DNA of 28,494 nt from assembly GCA_902492275.1 (NCBI GenBank), contig CABUKW010000020.1, positions 1-28,494 on the forward strand, read 5' to 3'. This document shows positions 1-8,597 of the stretch, piece after piece; position 1 is the first letter of the stretch; each line of letters starts with the position of its first letter. The notes beneath the pieces are model-generated. The model ran no database searches. It was not told where the DNA came from and saw only the letters and a list, made by a program, of their open reading frames with translations. The position numbers and the translations under genes are program-made. The stretch is from an uncultured Peptococcaceae bacterium. GTDB lineage: Bacteria > Bacillota > Peptococcia > Peptococcales > Peptococcaceae.

Positions 1-18
1 TGTTTTTATTGTTTTCTC

Positions 19-56
19 TATGTTTTTACCATGTTTTATGTTTTTACTATGTTTTA
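19..56. repeat. Two tandem AT-rich 20-mers
   Basis: The unit tatgtttttaccatgtttta (19-38) recurs at 37-56 with one mismatch, a period of 18 bp. Several other tgttttt words lie nearby at the left edge. The function is unknown, and the array may continue outside the window. Confidence 0.6.
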
Positions 57-100
57 ATATTTATATATAAGCATTTGTAGAATGACGAGGAAAAACAAAA

Positions 101-412
101 GGGTGTCAACAATTCTTTACACCCTTTGCGGAGATATGGAAGTGAGATGGAGAATAGAAGTGTAAACGATTTTTGACACCTTCTGCAGCGATAGCAAATA
201 CAGTGGGAAATCAGGGTGTAAACAGTTCTTGACACCTTGATGAAATTGCGGGAGAAAGATGCTTCACATCAGAACGATGGGCGCCTATCAGGACGAAACA
301 CCACCCGATACGGAAAAACGCTACAATACTAGAACGTGTAAACAGCAGTTGACACCTTCTGCAAAACTAGAGAAATACTGCGAAAATCGAGGTGTAAACA
401 ACAGTTGACACC
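101..412. repeat. Array of five imperfect inverted repeats, consensus GGTGTAAA-N6-TTGACACC
   Basis: Five 22-bp copies lie at 102-123, 159-180, 215-236, 335-356 and 391-412. Each can fold into a hairpin with arms GGTGTAAA and TTGACACC and one fixed A-G mismatch. The first copy matches the consensus only when read on the minus strand, so it is inverted relative to the other four. Start-to-start distances are 57, 56, 120 and 56 bp, so one copy may be lost or degenerate near 279. The loops differ between copies, and most copies are followed by ctttgc or cttctgca. They are too divergent for CRISPR repeats. They could be protein binding sites, a REP-like element or the remains of transposon ends. 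No coding gene overlaps them convincingly. Confidence 0.75.
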
Positions 413-865
413 TTTGCCAAAATTCCGACAACCATTCTGGCCTACGGCCAGCGGACAGCTTTCAGCACATTCGCGCAAAAAACCGCGCTTCAAACGCGCT
501 AGCGGCATCGCACCCTACAACGTATCTGCCGTATAAAATACAGAAGGGACAAGGACTCGATTCCGGTCTATGGGTCCCCATCTCTGCAATTCTAATCTAG
601 GTACTCTCTACCCTTCTATGGTTTTAGAATCCCCCGCTACCTTTGCCCAAATTCCGACTTGCGCCCCACGCCTTTCTGGTGGGGCGCGGACTGTGACGTA
701 GCTTGTGCAAAGCGTGATGAACGTTAGTTCAGCTAAGCTGCACAGACAAAGCGATGTCCAGAGCCACGGAGGGATCGGGCAAAGGGTAGCAAATAAATTC
801 AAAGAGTAGTAAAAAGAAAAACCGCAATGGGCAGCCAAAAAATAAAACCGACGGACAGCAAAAAT
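413..865. other. Intergenic stretch without a credible gene
   Basis: No ORF here has a good start and a plausible protein. The word ctttgcc(c)aaattccgac occurs at 412-429 and again at 641-658. A GC hairpin lies at 661-687. At 477-506 a short GC-rich stem is followed on the minus strand by TTTTTT, which could be a weak minus-strand terminator. The base composition is more GC-rich and patchy than in the neighbours, as expected for degenerate mobile DNA or a non-coding RNA locus. Confidence 0.4.
661..687. other. Strong GC-rich stem-loop
   Basis: GCGCCCCAC (661-669) pairs perfectly with GTGGGGCGC (679-687) around a 9-nt loop. No T-tract follows on either strand, so it is not a classic terminator. 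It may belong to an undescribed RNA or to a mobile-element remnant. Confidence 0.5.
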
Positions 866-909
866 CCCCTTAAGCAGACTTTGTTTCTTTCACTTGTCTG
901 CCTAAGGGG
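860..909 (-). terminator. Rho-independent terminator of the amidohydrolase gene
   Basis: CCCCTTAAGCAGAC (866-879) pairs with GTCTGCCTAAGGGG (896-909), 13 pairs and one mismatch. On the minus strand the stem is followed by ATTTTT. It lies 40 bp past the amidohydrolase stop. Confidence 0.85.
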
Positions 910-948
910 CATCTTATCATTTTATTTCATTGCGTCGCGGATTTTTTC

Positions 949-2604
949 TTAATCGGTAATGCAGTCCACACACTCTACATCCTCAGCCTGATAAATAATC
1001 TGGCCTTCTTTTATGGTTGCCAGCACCTGGATATTGCGCAGGGTATCCTTGGGTACCGTGAGCGGATCCTGATCCAAGATAACCATATCGCCATATTTCC
1101 CTGGCTCTAAAGAGCCTTTGATTTTTTCATCAAAGCACTGATATGCTGCGTCGATGGTGATGGCTTTCAGCGCCGTCATCACATCTACTGCATATTCGGT
1201 CCCCAATGGTCTGCCTGTTCTGGTGCGGCGGTTTACGGCAGTATCCAGCATTAGCATTGCATTTGGCGGCCCTACTGGGCAATCTTGGTGCATAGTAAAG
1301 CGCATGCCCCGTTTGGCGGCCGATGCCAATGGACTAATCCGGCTGGCCCGTTCTGGACCAAAGACAACATCGCTATACCAATCGCCCCAGTAATAGACAT
1401 GGTCGTGGAAAAAGCTTGGCATAATGCCCAGTTTTTGCAGTCTATCCAACTGATCCTCCCGAATGGTCTGGCAGTGAATCAACACAGGCCGCAAATCTTC
1501 AGTCAGTCCTGTTTCCTGCAAAGCCTGTTCATACGCGTCCAAACATTGGTCAATGGCCGCATCGCCGTTGCATTGCATCTGCAGCTGCCATCTTTTTTCC
1601 ATACACTCTTTAAATAACGTCACAATATCGTTTCTATCACGGAAGGTTCCCTGGCCGCAATAGCCTTCTGTGCCTTCCTCCGGCGGCTGGAAGTAGGGCT
1701 CTGTCATCCATGCCGTACGAATTTGCGGAGAACCATCCAGAATGACTTTAGCGCCGGCAATCTTAAAATGGGTGCGGTAGGTGGCTTCTGGTGTGGCAAC
1801 GCCTTCTAAAATCTGCTTGTTTTCACTGGCTACGCGAGAATAGGTGTTTACGTCCAGAGAGATCAGCCCTGCTCCTGTACAAACCTGCAGCAAGGGCCGC
1901 ATATCGGCTTCAAAGCTGCCGTCTACCACAGTGGTATAGCCTTTGCTGCTATACATCCGTTCCGCACGGCAAATGGCTTCTATCATGGTTTCTGCACCAG
2001 GCGCAGGCATTTTATCCAGGATAACATCCCGCATGGCAACGTCGCCAAACTGACCGTTCAAGTCGCCGGTTGCCGCATCATAATAGATATAACCGCCTTC
2101 TGGAGCCGGCGTATTCTTGGTAAGCCCCAACAGTTCAATCACTTTACTGTTTACAACGCACATCCATCCGCTGGTGTTAATCATAACAATGGGAACTTCC
2201 GTAGAAATCTGATCCAAATCTTCTTTTGTTGGATGCAGTTGCCCCTCAAACAACGCATGGTCATAGCCCATGCCTACAAACCATTCGCCCTCTTTTACCG
2301 GGTTTTCTTCCAGATAGGCTTTCGCCTGTTCAATTAAATCCTTTACACTGTCCGTCTTGCCCACTGGAGATGGATCAAAACGAGGAAATTCATAGCTAGC
2401 CGCAAAATGACTATGGGCGTCAATAAAGCCAGGCAGCACTGTTGCGCCGTCCAAATCCATCAAATGTGCTGTTTCACGCTGCTCCATCAAATCCTCATTG
2501 CTGCCTACTGCAACAATTTTCCCATCTTCCACCAAAATGGCTTCTGCCTTAGGCTGCGCTTCATTCATGGTGATGACATTGCCATTATAATATAAAGTTC
2601 TCAT
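949..2604 (-). CDS. YtcJ-type amidohydrolase (Amidohydrolase_3 family)
   Basis: A predicted cytoplasmic metal-dependent hydrolase of 551 aa; substrate unknown. The start chosen is ATG at 2604, with GAGGGG about 9 nt upstream; an in-frame extension to 2649 lacks a better site. Near residues 60-66 there is the metal-binding DAHSH motif. Further on come the family's DGSPQ-TAW-TEPY segment, NGDAAID, HCQT and a late HQD with the conserved Asp. The position usually held by His just before the (C/A)NGD segment is Gln here (MQCNGDAAID). The usual SGH near the VNS motif is SGW. Metal binding or specificity may therefore differ. An MFS permease gene lies upstream on the same strand, 211 bp away, so the pair may import and cleave one substrate. 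The family call is firm; the function is not. Confidence 0.85.
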   Translation of the reverse strand: MRTLYYNGNVITMNEAQPKAEAILVEDGKIVAVGSNEDLMEQRETAHLMDLDGATVLPGFIDAHSHFAASYEFPRFDPSPVGKTDSVKDLIEQAKAYLEENPVKEGEWFVGMGYDHALFEGQLHPTKEDLDQISTEVPIVMINTSGWMCVVNSKVIELLGLTKNTPAPEGGYIYYDAATGDLNGQFGDVAMRDVILDKMPAPGAETMIEAICRAERMYSSKGYTTVVDGSFEADMRPLLQVCTGAGLISLDVNTYSRVASENKQILEGVATPEATYRTHFKIAGAKVILDGSPQIRTAWMTEPYFQPPEEGTEGYCGQGTFRDRNDIVTLFKECMEKRWQLQMQCNGDAAIDQCLDAYEQALQETGLTEDLRPVLIHCQTIREDQLDRLQKLGIMPSFFHDHVYYWGDWYSDVVFGPERASRISPLASAAKRGMRFTMHQDCPVGPPNAMLMLDTAVNRRTRTGRPLGTEYAVDVMTALKAITIDAAYQCFDEKIKGSLEPGKYGDMVILDQDPLTVPKDTLRNIQVLATIKEGQIIYQAEDVECVDCITD

Positions 2605-2740
2605 AGAGTTCGCCCCTCTTGTAAGATAATAGATTGCAAATCTTTTCACTTATCATACCATACAAACACATCATAATACAATTACAATCGATTTCCAAGC
2701 CAATTTCCAGGATGTTCTTGTATCCTATGACATAAACATA

Positions 2741-2779
2741 GGGCCGCCGCATGCCATCCCGACAGAATTGCGGCAGCCC
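2741..2779. terminator. Probable terminator downstream of the MFS gene
   Basis: GGGCCGCCGCA (2741-2751) pairs with TGCGGCAGCCC (2769-2779), one mismatch. The T-rich tail is weak on the minus strand (TATGTTTATG) and similar on the plus strand (TCATTTTATTT). It sits just past the permease stop at 2816. Confidence 0.55.
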
Positions 2780-2815
2780 TCATTTTATTTGTTGAACGAT
2801 CTTTCAAATTCCTGA

Positions 2816-4147
2816 TTATTCAGGGCAAACACCAGAATGTAATTCTTCTTCACGGGCTCTGTTGTAGTATTTAATATAAATACCGCCAGCCAGGAACAGC
2901 AATACAGCAGAAATAACGAAGAAAATCTGCGCATTGGCCATAGCGTTCTGTACACCCATTTTATCAACCATGACACCGCCAATTGTTGGGCCAACGGCGC
3001 CTAACAGCTGAATGAACAATACATAAATCCCGTAAGAAACTGATTTATACCATACAGGTACTAATTCATGAGCTGCTGTATGGAAGGAAGTGTTACCCAA
3101 GTTGTAAAGACCACCGGCCAACAGAATCAGAGGCACGCTTATCATTTTGTAACCGAGGAAGAAGGTAACAGCGGTTAAAGCGATACAAATCATCGGCATC
3201 CACATACGAGCGCGACGGTCCTTCTGATACCATTTGTCCAGAATAGCGCCGCCCAAAGGATAAGCAATTAAGCCGATTGGCGTACTTAAAGCCACGATCC
3301 CAGCAGCCGCAGTTACGCTTACCCCTAACATATTTACATAATAGATAGACATAAAGGTACTACCAATGTTTAATGTCATAACAGCTAAACCTGCGCCCAA
3401 GCACATCAGCAATAAGGCTCTGTTGCTCAATAAGAATTTAGCAGTTTCGGCTGCGTTCAGTTTTTTCTGTTCAACTTCCTGTTTCCCAGTCGCTTTTGCT
3501 TCAGCAGCACCCTGTTCTGCCATCAGTTTTTTATTATCTGGCAGCAAGAAGGTCAGCAGAGAGATTACTAAGCTGATACCCCCAATGATGTAGAAAGACA
3601 TTCTCCAGCCTAATGTCTGTGCAATGGCTGCGAATAAAATCATCCCTAAAATAGAACCAATGGTCATAGCTGTATTATACAGACCTAATACTTTCCCCCA
3701 AGAGGATTTTTTGTACCAGCTGGTCAGCATATCGGTGGATAATGCTGCATAAGCAGAGTTACCAGCACCAACGCCTAAACGCAGCAGAGCCAGAGAAACA
3801 GCGCCCTGTGCAAAACCGCACAGTACCGTTACGCCAGACCACAGAATGGTACATAAGCTGATTGCTTTCTTCTGCCCATTTTGCGCTCCGAAGAAGGAAA
3901 TTGGCATTACGAAAATGGCCATACCTAAAAATACTGCACTACTCAACAGACCAATTTGCGTACCACTAATCTGCAGGTCTTCCTGTAATAAAGGTAAAAT
4001 TGCGTTTACACCATAGCGAATTGCCAGGTCAAAAGAAAAACATAAATAAAGAATTGCAACGAAAAATAGACGTTTTCCTTTAGGAAGTTTAACGACCGGT
4101 TCGTCTTTTTCTTGCTCAACACATTGTTCAGCAGTTACTGAAGCCAT
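2816..4147 (-). CDS. MFS transporter
   Basis: A 443-aa integral membrane permease of the major facilitator superfamily with about 12 hydrophobic segments and a longer charged loop in the middle (residues near 210-235, rich in E, K and A). ATG at 4147 is preferred over a GTG three codons upstream because AAGGG lies 10 nt before it. The motif-A region of the N-terminal half is degenerate (FFGAQNGQKK), while the second half keeps GGAILDKW. The gene is divergent from the LysR regulator gene and upstream of the amidohydrolase gene, so a substrate shared with the hydrolase and control by LysR are reasonable guesses. The organic-anion or sugar-acid type is suggested only by general resemblance. Confidence 0.85.
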   Translation of the reverse strand: MASVTAEQCVEQEKDEPVVKLPKGKRLFFVAILYLCFSFDLAIRYGVNAILPLLQEDLQISGTQIGLLSSAVFLGMAIFVMPISFFGAQNGQKKAISLCTILWSGVTVLCGFAQGAVSLALLRLGVGAGNSAYAALSTDMLTSWYKKSSWGKVLGLYNTAMTIGSILGMILFAAIAQTLGWRMSFYIIGGISLVISLLTFLLPDNKKLMAEQGAAEAKATGKQEVEQKKLNAAETAKFLLSNRALLLMCLGAGLAVMTLNIGSTFMSIYYVNMLGVSVTAAAGIVALSTPIGLIAYPLGGAILDKWYQKDRRARMWMPMICIALTAVTFFLGYKMISVPLILLAGGLYNLGNTSFHTAAHELVPVWYKSVSYGIYVLFIQLLGAVGPTIGGVMVDKMGVQNAMANAQIFFVISAVLLFLAGGIYIKYYNRAREEELHSGVCPE

Positions 4148-4629
4148 AAAAAACACACCCTTCTAAAAATTAAAAATTCTCCTTACATCCAAGGCTGTGA
4201 ACCTCTTTCCACACCCACGCCTCCTTTATCGCCAAATTGGGAAAAGATTTTACTTATGTAATATACGCGGAAAATAAAAACATCGGCATCCACATATAAA
4301 ATCTATTGAATATGCCGGACTTTTTCTTTATAATCAAATTATACATTGTCATTCTGTTTAACTTATAAATTATACCAGTACATTTGACCCAAAACCGACA
4401 TTTCCCGACTGTAACCTGTAAAAACGCTTTCCATATTAATTTATCTTATTATATAAATAATATCAGAAATTTCACGATTTTTCTAATACTTTATGGAAAA
4501 TATAAAAATCATTTTGAAATTATCTATTTTCCCATTCTACGGCCAACGCGCCTTGTTTTTTGGTTCTTATATATAACAGTCAATTTATTTCTTTTCCTTA
4601 TTTATATTTTACACAGAGGAGGATTTTTT
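4148..4629. promoter_or_regulatory. Divergent promoter region between the MFS and lysR genes
   Basis: This AT-rich spacer of 482 bp lacks a credible gene. TATAAT on the minus strand at 4338-4343 could be a -10 for the MFS gene, but its -35 is poor. The 9-mer AAATTATAC is directly repeated at 4336-4344 and 4367-4375, 31 bp apart (about three helical turns), and could be part of a LysR site. This is inference. Confidence 0.4.
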
Positions 4630-5580
4630 ATGGAGTTATTGCAGCTACAATATTTTAAAACCATCGCAGAATGCCAGCATATCACCAGGGCAGCCAACAA
4701 GCTTATGATTTCCCAGCCCTCTCTCAGCAATACCTTATCCCGTATTGAGAATGAATTGGGCGTACAGCTATTTGACCGGCAGGGACGCAACATCATTCTG
4801 AACAATTACGGAAAAATTGTTTTGGAGCATGCCAATAATATTTTACGGGAGCTGGATAATATCCGCACGGAGATTGACGAACTGGAGCAACGGCAAAATA
4901 AAGTGATTACCATTGCCTCTACCGATTCCATGTACCTGCGGGAATGGCTTCCTGCCTTTATGATAAAAAATCCTGACCTGACCATTCATCACTTTGTATC
5001 TACAGTAGAAAAAATAGAAGCCGGCCTGCTAAATGGTACAATCGATTTTGGCATTCTCTCCAATGTGCCCAGCAATACAGCTTTTGGTCATCTGGAGCTA
5101 TGGCAGGATGAATTTATCATTCTGTCGCCCTTAGGCAGCACCATCGCCAAGGAGCCTGTACGCGATTTTATCGACTTCATACAAGAACCTTTTGTAGCCT
5201 TGCCTGAATCGGAGAATATTGTCCGTTCTATTGATATTCTGAGCAGCGCCTCGGGCTTTAAGCCCAATATTATTTTTGAAGGAGAGCGGGAATTGCTGGA
5301 ACGAGTCCTGCTTCCCATTCGAGCATCCATTGTGGTTCTGCAGTCTATCATACAAAATGAAAACGACTTTAATCTTTGCAAACAAAATTGCGATATCATA
5401 AAGCTGACCAATCCGGAAGCCCATCTCACTATCACGCTGGCTTGGGATCAACGCCGCAGCCGTTCGGTATGTGCCCAGCGTCTGCTGAACTATGTGCAAA
5501 ACAATCCGGTTATGCCCTGGCATCTCAGCACGCCTGATGTTGTCAACCAGCGGAAAGGCACCTGTATCATCAAACCATAA
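4630..5580 (+). CDS. LysR-family transcriptional regulator
   Basis: A 316-aa DNA-binding regulator. ATG at 4630 is chosen because a strong AGAGGAGGA site ends 7 nt before it; an upstream TTG would add an implausible AT-rich extension. The N-terminus carries the LysR helix-turn-helix (residues about 3-60: LQYFKTIAECQHITRAANKL, then SQPSLSNTLSRIE and LGVQLFDR). The rest matches a periplasmic-binding-like effector domain. It is divergent from the MFS gene and convergent with the TRAP operon, so the MFS-amidohydrolase pair is the most likely target. The effector is unknown. Confidence 0.9.
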   Translation: MELLQLQYFKTIAECQHITRAANKLMISQPSLSNTLSRIENELGVQLFDRQGRNIILNNYGKIVLEHANNILRELDNIRTEIDELEQRQNKVITIASTDSMYLREWLPAFMIKNPDLTIHHFVSTVEKIEAGLLNGTIDFGILSNVPSNTAFGHLELWQDEFIILSPLGSTIAKEPVRDFIDFIQEPFVALPESENIVRSIDILSSASGFKPNIIFEGERELLERVLLPIRASIVVLQSIIQNENDFNLCKQNCDIIKLTNPEAHLTITLAWDQRRSRSVCAQRLLNYVQNNPVMPWHLSTPDVVNQRKGTCIIKP

Positions 5581-5584
5581 ACGT

Positions 5585-5634
5585 AAAAATCCCGCAACAC
5601 AGTACGAAACTGCTTTGCGGGATTTTTTATTTTT
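5585..5634. terminator. Bidirectional terminator between lysR and dctM
   Basis: AATCCCGCAA (about 5588-5597) pairs with TTGCGGGATT (5615-5624), with a small inner CAGT/ACTG stem. TTTTTTATTTTT follows on the plus strand and a shorter T-run from AAAAA on the minus strand. It serves both converging genes. Confidence 0.9.
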
Positions 5635-5657
5635 CATACTACTTTAGAACTGCGCCT

Positions 5658-6920
5658 CTAAACAATCAGACTTGGAAGGAACAGCGGCATATAAACAATC
5701 AGCAGGAACACCACTAACAATCCTAATAAATAAGGAATCACTGCCTTGGCAATCAGCTCTATGGGCTTGCCCGTAATCCCCGACGCCACAAATAGATTGA
5801 TGGCCACCGGCGGCGTAATCATCCCAATGGCAATCCCCACTACAAACAAAATGCCAAAGTGAACCAAATCAACGCCAATGCCTTGCACCAACGGTAAAAA
5901 TACTGGCGTAAGAATAATAATGGCGGAAGAGGTTTCCATAAACACACCGGCAATGATAATCACCAAAGCGATAACGAACATCAAAATATATTTGTTCGTA
6001 GAAATGCCTAAGATGCTGCCGGCAATGGCTTCTGGAATTTTATAATTGGCCAATACCCAACCAAAGGGACCGCTGCAGGCAATGATAATCATGATAACAG
6101 CAGAAGTTTTGGCACTGCCAGCCATAATTTCAAACAGCTTTTTCGGCGTCATATCGCGATAAATCAAGAAAGATACCAGCAACGCATACACCACCGCTAC
6201 GGCAGCTGCCTCGGAAGCGGTGAATTTACCGGAAAAAATGCCGCCCAAAATGATGACTGGCATAATCAAAGCCGGAATTGCCTTTAGGAATGTCATCAAT
6301 ACATTTTTCAGCGAAAATTTTGCGCCTTTCGGATAATTGTGCCGATACGCCTGCACCAGTGCAATGATAATTAAAATAGCGCCCATCAGTACCCCTGGAC
6401 CAAAGCCATTGGCAAACAACTGGCTCAAGCTCTGATTGGCACTAACAGCGTACAATACCATAGGAACAGAAGGCGGAATGACAACGCCAATGGTACCGGC
6501 AGCGGCAATCAAGGCGGCTGCCGAATCTTCATCATAGCCCCGTTCTTTTAGCTGGGGAATTAAGGTCGCGCCTACCGCTGCCGTGGTGGCTGCACCGGAA
6601 CCAGAAACGGCTGCAAAGAACATACCGGCCACAACAGATACGATAGATAAACCGCCTTTAATCATGCCCAAAAAGGACTCGGCAAACTCTACTAAATATT
6701 TGGAAATTGCGCCCTGGGCCAGCAAATCGCCTGCCAAAATGAAAAACGGTACAGCAATCAGCGGAAAGGAGTTGGTAGCTGCAAAGGCGCGCTGGGCCAC
6801 CATACCCAAGCCTACATCTCCAGAAACCATGACCGCAATAGCGGCCAGCATAACGGAAAAGGCCACAGGAATGCCGACAATTAAAGCCAAAATAAATACG
6901 CCAAACAATAAAACACTCAT
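5658..6920 (-). CDS. dctM: TRAP transporter large permease subunit DctM
   Basis: A 420-aa membrane protein that forms the ion-coupled channel of a tripartite TRAP transporter. It is hydrophobic throughout, with about 12 segments. It carries family features such as PFFILAGDLL near residue 60, the SGSGAATTAAVG segment near 107-118, and GVVIPPSVPMVLYA near 147. A second repeat half contains METSSAIIILTPVFLP and GMITPPVAINLFV. The start overlaps the dctQ stop by 4 bp (ATGA), so translation is coupled. Length is normal. Likely cargo is a carboxylate or sulfonate; the sequence alone does not decide. Confidence 0.93.
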   Translation of the reverse strand: MSVLLFGVFILALIVGIPVAFSVMLAAIAVMVSGDVGLGMVAQRAFAATNSFPLIAVPFFILAGDLLAQGAISKYLVEFAESFLGMIKGGLSIVSVVAGMFFAAVSGSGAATTAAVGATLIPQLKERGYDEDSAAALIAAAGTIGVVIPPSVPMVLYAVSANQSLSQLFANGFGPGVLMGAILIIIALVQAYRHNYPKGAKFSLKNVLMTFLKAIPALIMPVIILGGIFSGKFTASEAAAVAVVYALLVSFLIYRDMTPKKLFEIMAGSAKTSAVIMIIIACSGPFGWVLANYKIPEAIAGSILGISTNKYILMFVIALVIIIAGVFMETSSAIIILTPVFLPLVQGIGVDLVHFGILFVVGIAIGMITPPVAINLFVASGITGKPIELIAKAVIPYLLGLLVVFLLIVYMPLFLPSLIV

Positions 6921-7399
6921 CGCAAAGCCCCTCCTTTTTCCTGCAGAATTTGCAAAATTGCGTCAACTGCATGAATCATCATCAGACCAAAGCCAATCGG
7001 AATGGAATAATACATATATTTCATGGGAATCCGCAGCGACGGAGCCAGTTGGACCTGCTTGCCTGCATAAATCACGCCAAAGTAGACCACTGCGCAAAAT
7101 GTCAGAATACATACAACATGGACAAAAATGCGCATTGCACGTTGGATCTTAGGCGGAAACACGCCTTGTACAAAGGTGATGGCAATATGGGCACCGCTTT
7201 TATAAACACAACTGGCACCCAAAAAGGTGGACCAAACCAATAAATAACGGCACAATTCTTCACTCCACAACAGGGAATGCCGCGCTAACCGGCAAACAAT
7301 CTGGGCTGTAGTGACAAGCACCATCACACCAAGCATGGCAACCACGATAGCCAATACAATTTTATCAATGTTGTCGCTCAGCTTATGAATGACATTCAT
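6917..7399 (-). CDS. dctQ: TRAP transporter small permease subunit DctQ
   Basis: A 160-aa membrane protein with four hydrophobic segments, the usual size for DctQ. The family segment around WSEELCRYLLVW lies near residues 45-56, followed by a KSGAHIAI stretch. It pairs with DctM and receives the ligand-loaded DctP. It starts 102 bp after dctP, behind a strong hairpin, and ends by overlapping dctM. Confidence 0.92.
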   Translation of the reverse strand: MNVIHKLSDNIDKIVLAIVVAMLGVMVLVTTAQIVCRLARHSLLWSEELCRYLLVWSTFLGASCVYKSGAHIAITFVQGVFPPKIQRAMRIFVHVVCILTFCAVVYFGVIYAGKQVQLAPSLRIPMKYMYYSIPIGFGLMMIHAVDAILQILQEKGGALR

Positions 7400-7447
7400 A
7401 AATTTACAACTCCTTTTGCTAATTTTGCTTATAAAAAGCTTATGTAC

Positions 7448-7478
7448 AAAAACAAGGCAGGCCGGTTGCCTGCCTTGT
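7448..7478 (-). terminator. Hairpin between dctP and dctQ (partial terminator or mRNA stabiliser)
   Basis: ACAAGGCAGGC (7452-7462) and GCCTGCCTTGT (7468-7478) form a perfect 11-bp stem with a 5-nt loop. TTTTTG follows on the minus strand. Its place after the binding protein gene would give more DctP than membrane subunits, a common pattern in binding-protein operons. Confidence 0.8.
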
Positions 7479-7501
7479 GATCGCCTACACAGGATTTTTC
7501 A

Positions 7502-8533
7502 TTACACTGCTGCCGCAGCTTCCTGAATTTTTGCTAAGTTTTCAGCATAGTCTGGATATGCATCATACACGGACTGTACTGCTGCTTTGAAAGCGTCTAA
7601 ATCTGGATCTTCTACAACTTCCATGCCGTTGTCTTTCATTTCCTGCAACTGTGTTGCTTCGTTTTCAGCAACCCAATCCCGTTCATATTCAGCAGCCTGC
7701 TGTGCAGCGTCTTTAAATACAGCCTGTACGTTTTCCGGCAGTTCATTGAATTTATCTAAGCTCATGGTGATAATCGCTGTAGAGTAAGAATGACGGGTCA
7801 ATGTTGCATATTTCTGATTGGACTCCCACAGTTTGTAGGAGCAAATTACGTTAATTGGGTTTTCCTGGCCTTCAATTGCGCCGTTCTGTAAAGCTGTCAG
7901 CGTATCCGTCCAGGACATTGGACTAACGTCTGCACCTAAAGCGGTAAAGGTTTTGGTATATACTTCATTTTCCATTACGCGCAGTTTTAAGCCAGCCAAA
8001 TCAGCAGGTGTGGTAACTGGTCTTACGCTGTTGGTCAGGTTACGGAAACCACGTTCTGCATAAGCCAGACCTTTTAAGTTGGCATTTTCCAGAGAACCTA
8101 ACAGTTCCTGACCAACTTCACCGTCTAATACAGCATGAGCTTCTTCATTGCTGGAGAACAGGAATGGCAAATCCAATACGCCCATTTCTGGTGCATAGTT
8201 GATGAAAGGACCGCTTGTTACAATCCCCAGTTCAAGTTCGCCGGCAGCCATACTGGACAGCATTTCAGCTTCGTCGCCCAAAGCGCTGTTTGGATAAATT
8301 TCGATGGTGTAAGCGCCATCCGTGCCTTCTGATACTAATTCAGCGAATTTTTCAGCCGCAACCTGGAAGCTGTCCTGTTCGTTTACAGTGGTAGCCAACC
8401 GCATTACAACTGGTTCGGCATTGGCATCCGTATCTGCCTGCTGATCATTGTTGTTACCGCCGCTGCAGGCTGTCAGCGTGAAAGCCATTGCGCACGCAGT
8501 CAATGCAGCAACCCATTTACGTGTTTTTTTCAT
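7502..8533 (-). CDS. dctP: TRAP transporter solute-binding lipoprotein DctP
   Basis: A 343-aa extracytoplasmic binding protein. ATG at 8533 follows GGGGGAGA by about 8 nt; a longer in-frame extension is not needed. The N-terminus is a lipoprotein signal (MKKTRKWV, hydrophobic core, lipobox LTAC with Cys about 23), which anchors it to the membrane. The mature part shows DctP family features: the LKLRVMENEVY segment with the conserved ligand-binding Arg, and PMSWTDTLTALQNGAIEGQE. It is the first gene of dctPQM. Because an isethionate lyase is encoded 10 kb away, a sulfonate such as isethionate is a possible ligand, but organic acids are equally open. Confidence 0.93.
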   Translation of the reverse strand: MKKTRKWVAALTACAMAFTLTACSGGNNNDQQADTDANAEPVVMRLATTVNEQDSFQVAAEKFAELVSEGTDGAYTIEIYPNSALGDEAEMLSSMAAGELELGIVTSGPFINYAPEMGVLDLPFLFSSNEEAHAVLDGEVGQELLGSLENANLKGLAYAERGFRNLTNSVRPVTTPADLAGLKLRVMENEVYTKTFTALGADVSPMSWTDTLTALQNGAIEGQENPINVICSYKLWESNQKYATLTRHSYSTAIITMSLDKFNELPENVQAVFKDAAQQAAEYERDWVAENEATQLQEMKDNGMEVVEDPDLDAFKAAVQSVYDAYPDYAENLAKIQEAAAAV

Positions 8534-8567
8534 TGGTGAATCTCCCCCATAACTATAATATAACATT

Positions 8568-8591
8568 ATGGACACATGATTTTTTGTCCAT
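8568..8591. promoter_or_regulatory. Inverted repeat at the start of the dctPQM transcript
   Basis: ATGGACA (8568-8574) and TGTCCAT (8585-8591) are perfect 7-bp arms with a 10-bp spacer. They begin at about the predicted start site, so this may be a repressor operator or a 5' hairpin in the mRNA. Confidence 0.55.
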
Positions 8592-8597
8592 GCACAG

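Noticed and set aside
101..412. CRISPR array
   Set aside because: The repeats are short, vary in the loop and one is inverted; true CRISPR repeats are nearly identical and share one direction. No cas gene is in the window.
540..575. Possible tRNA fragment around ggactcgattccggtc
   Set aside because: The T-loop-like word lacks matching stems and there is no acceptor or anticodon arm.
608..838. Minus-strand ORF of 76 aa in the left intergenic region
   Set aside because: The composition looks like translated non-coding DNA, with no ribosome site and a GC hairpin inside.
3191..4296. Identical 16-mer catcggcatccacata at 3191-3206 and 4281-4296
   Set aside because: One copy is inside the MFS coding sequence, the other in the spacer. 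A single 16-bp match in a window of this size can be chance, and no structure is linked to it.
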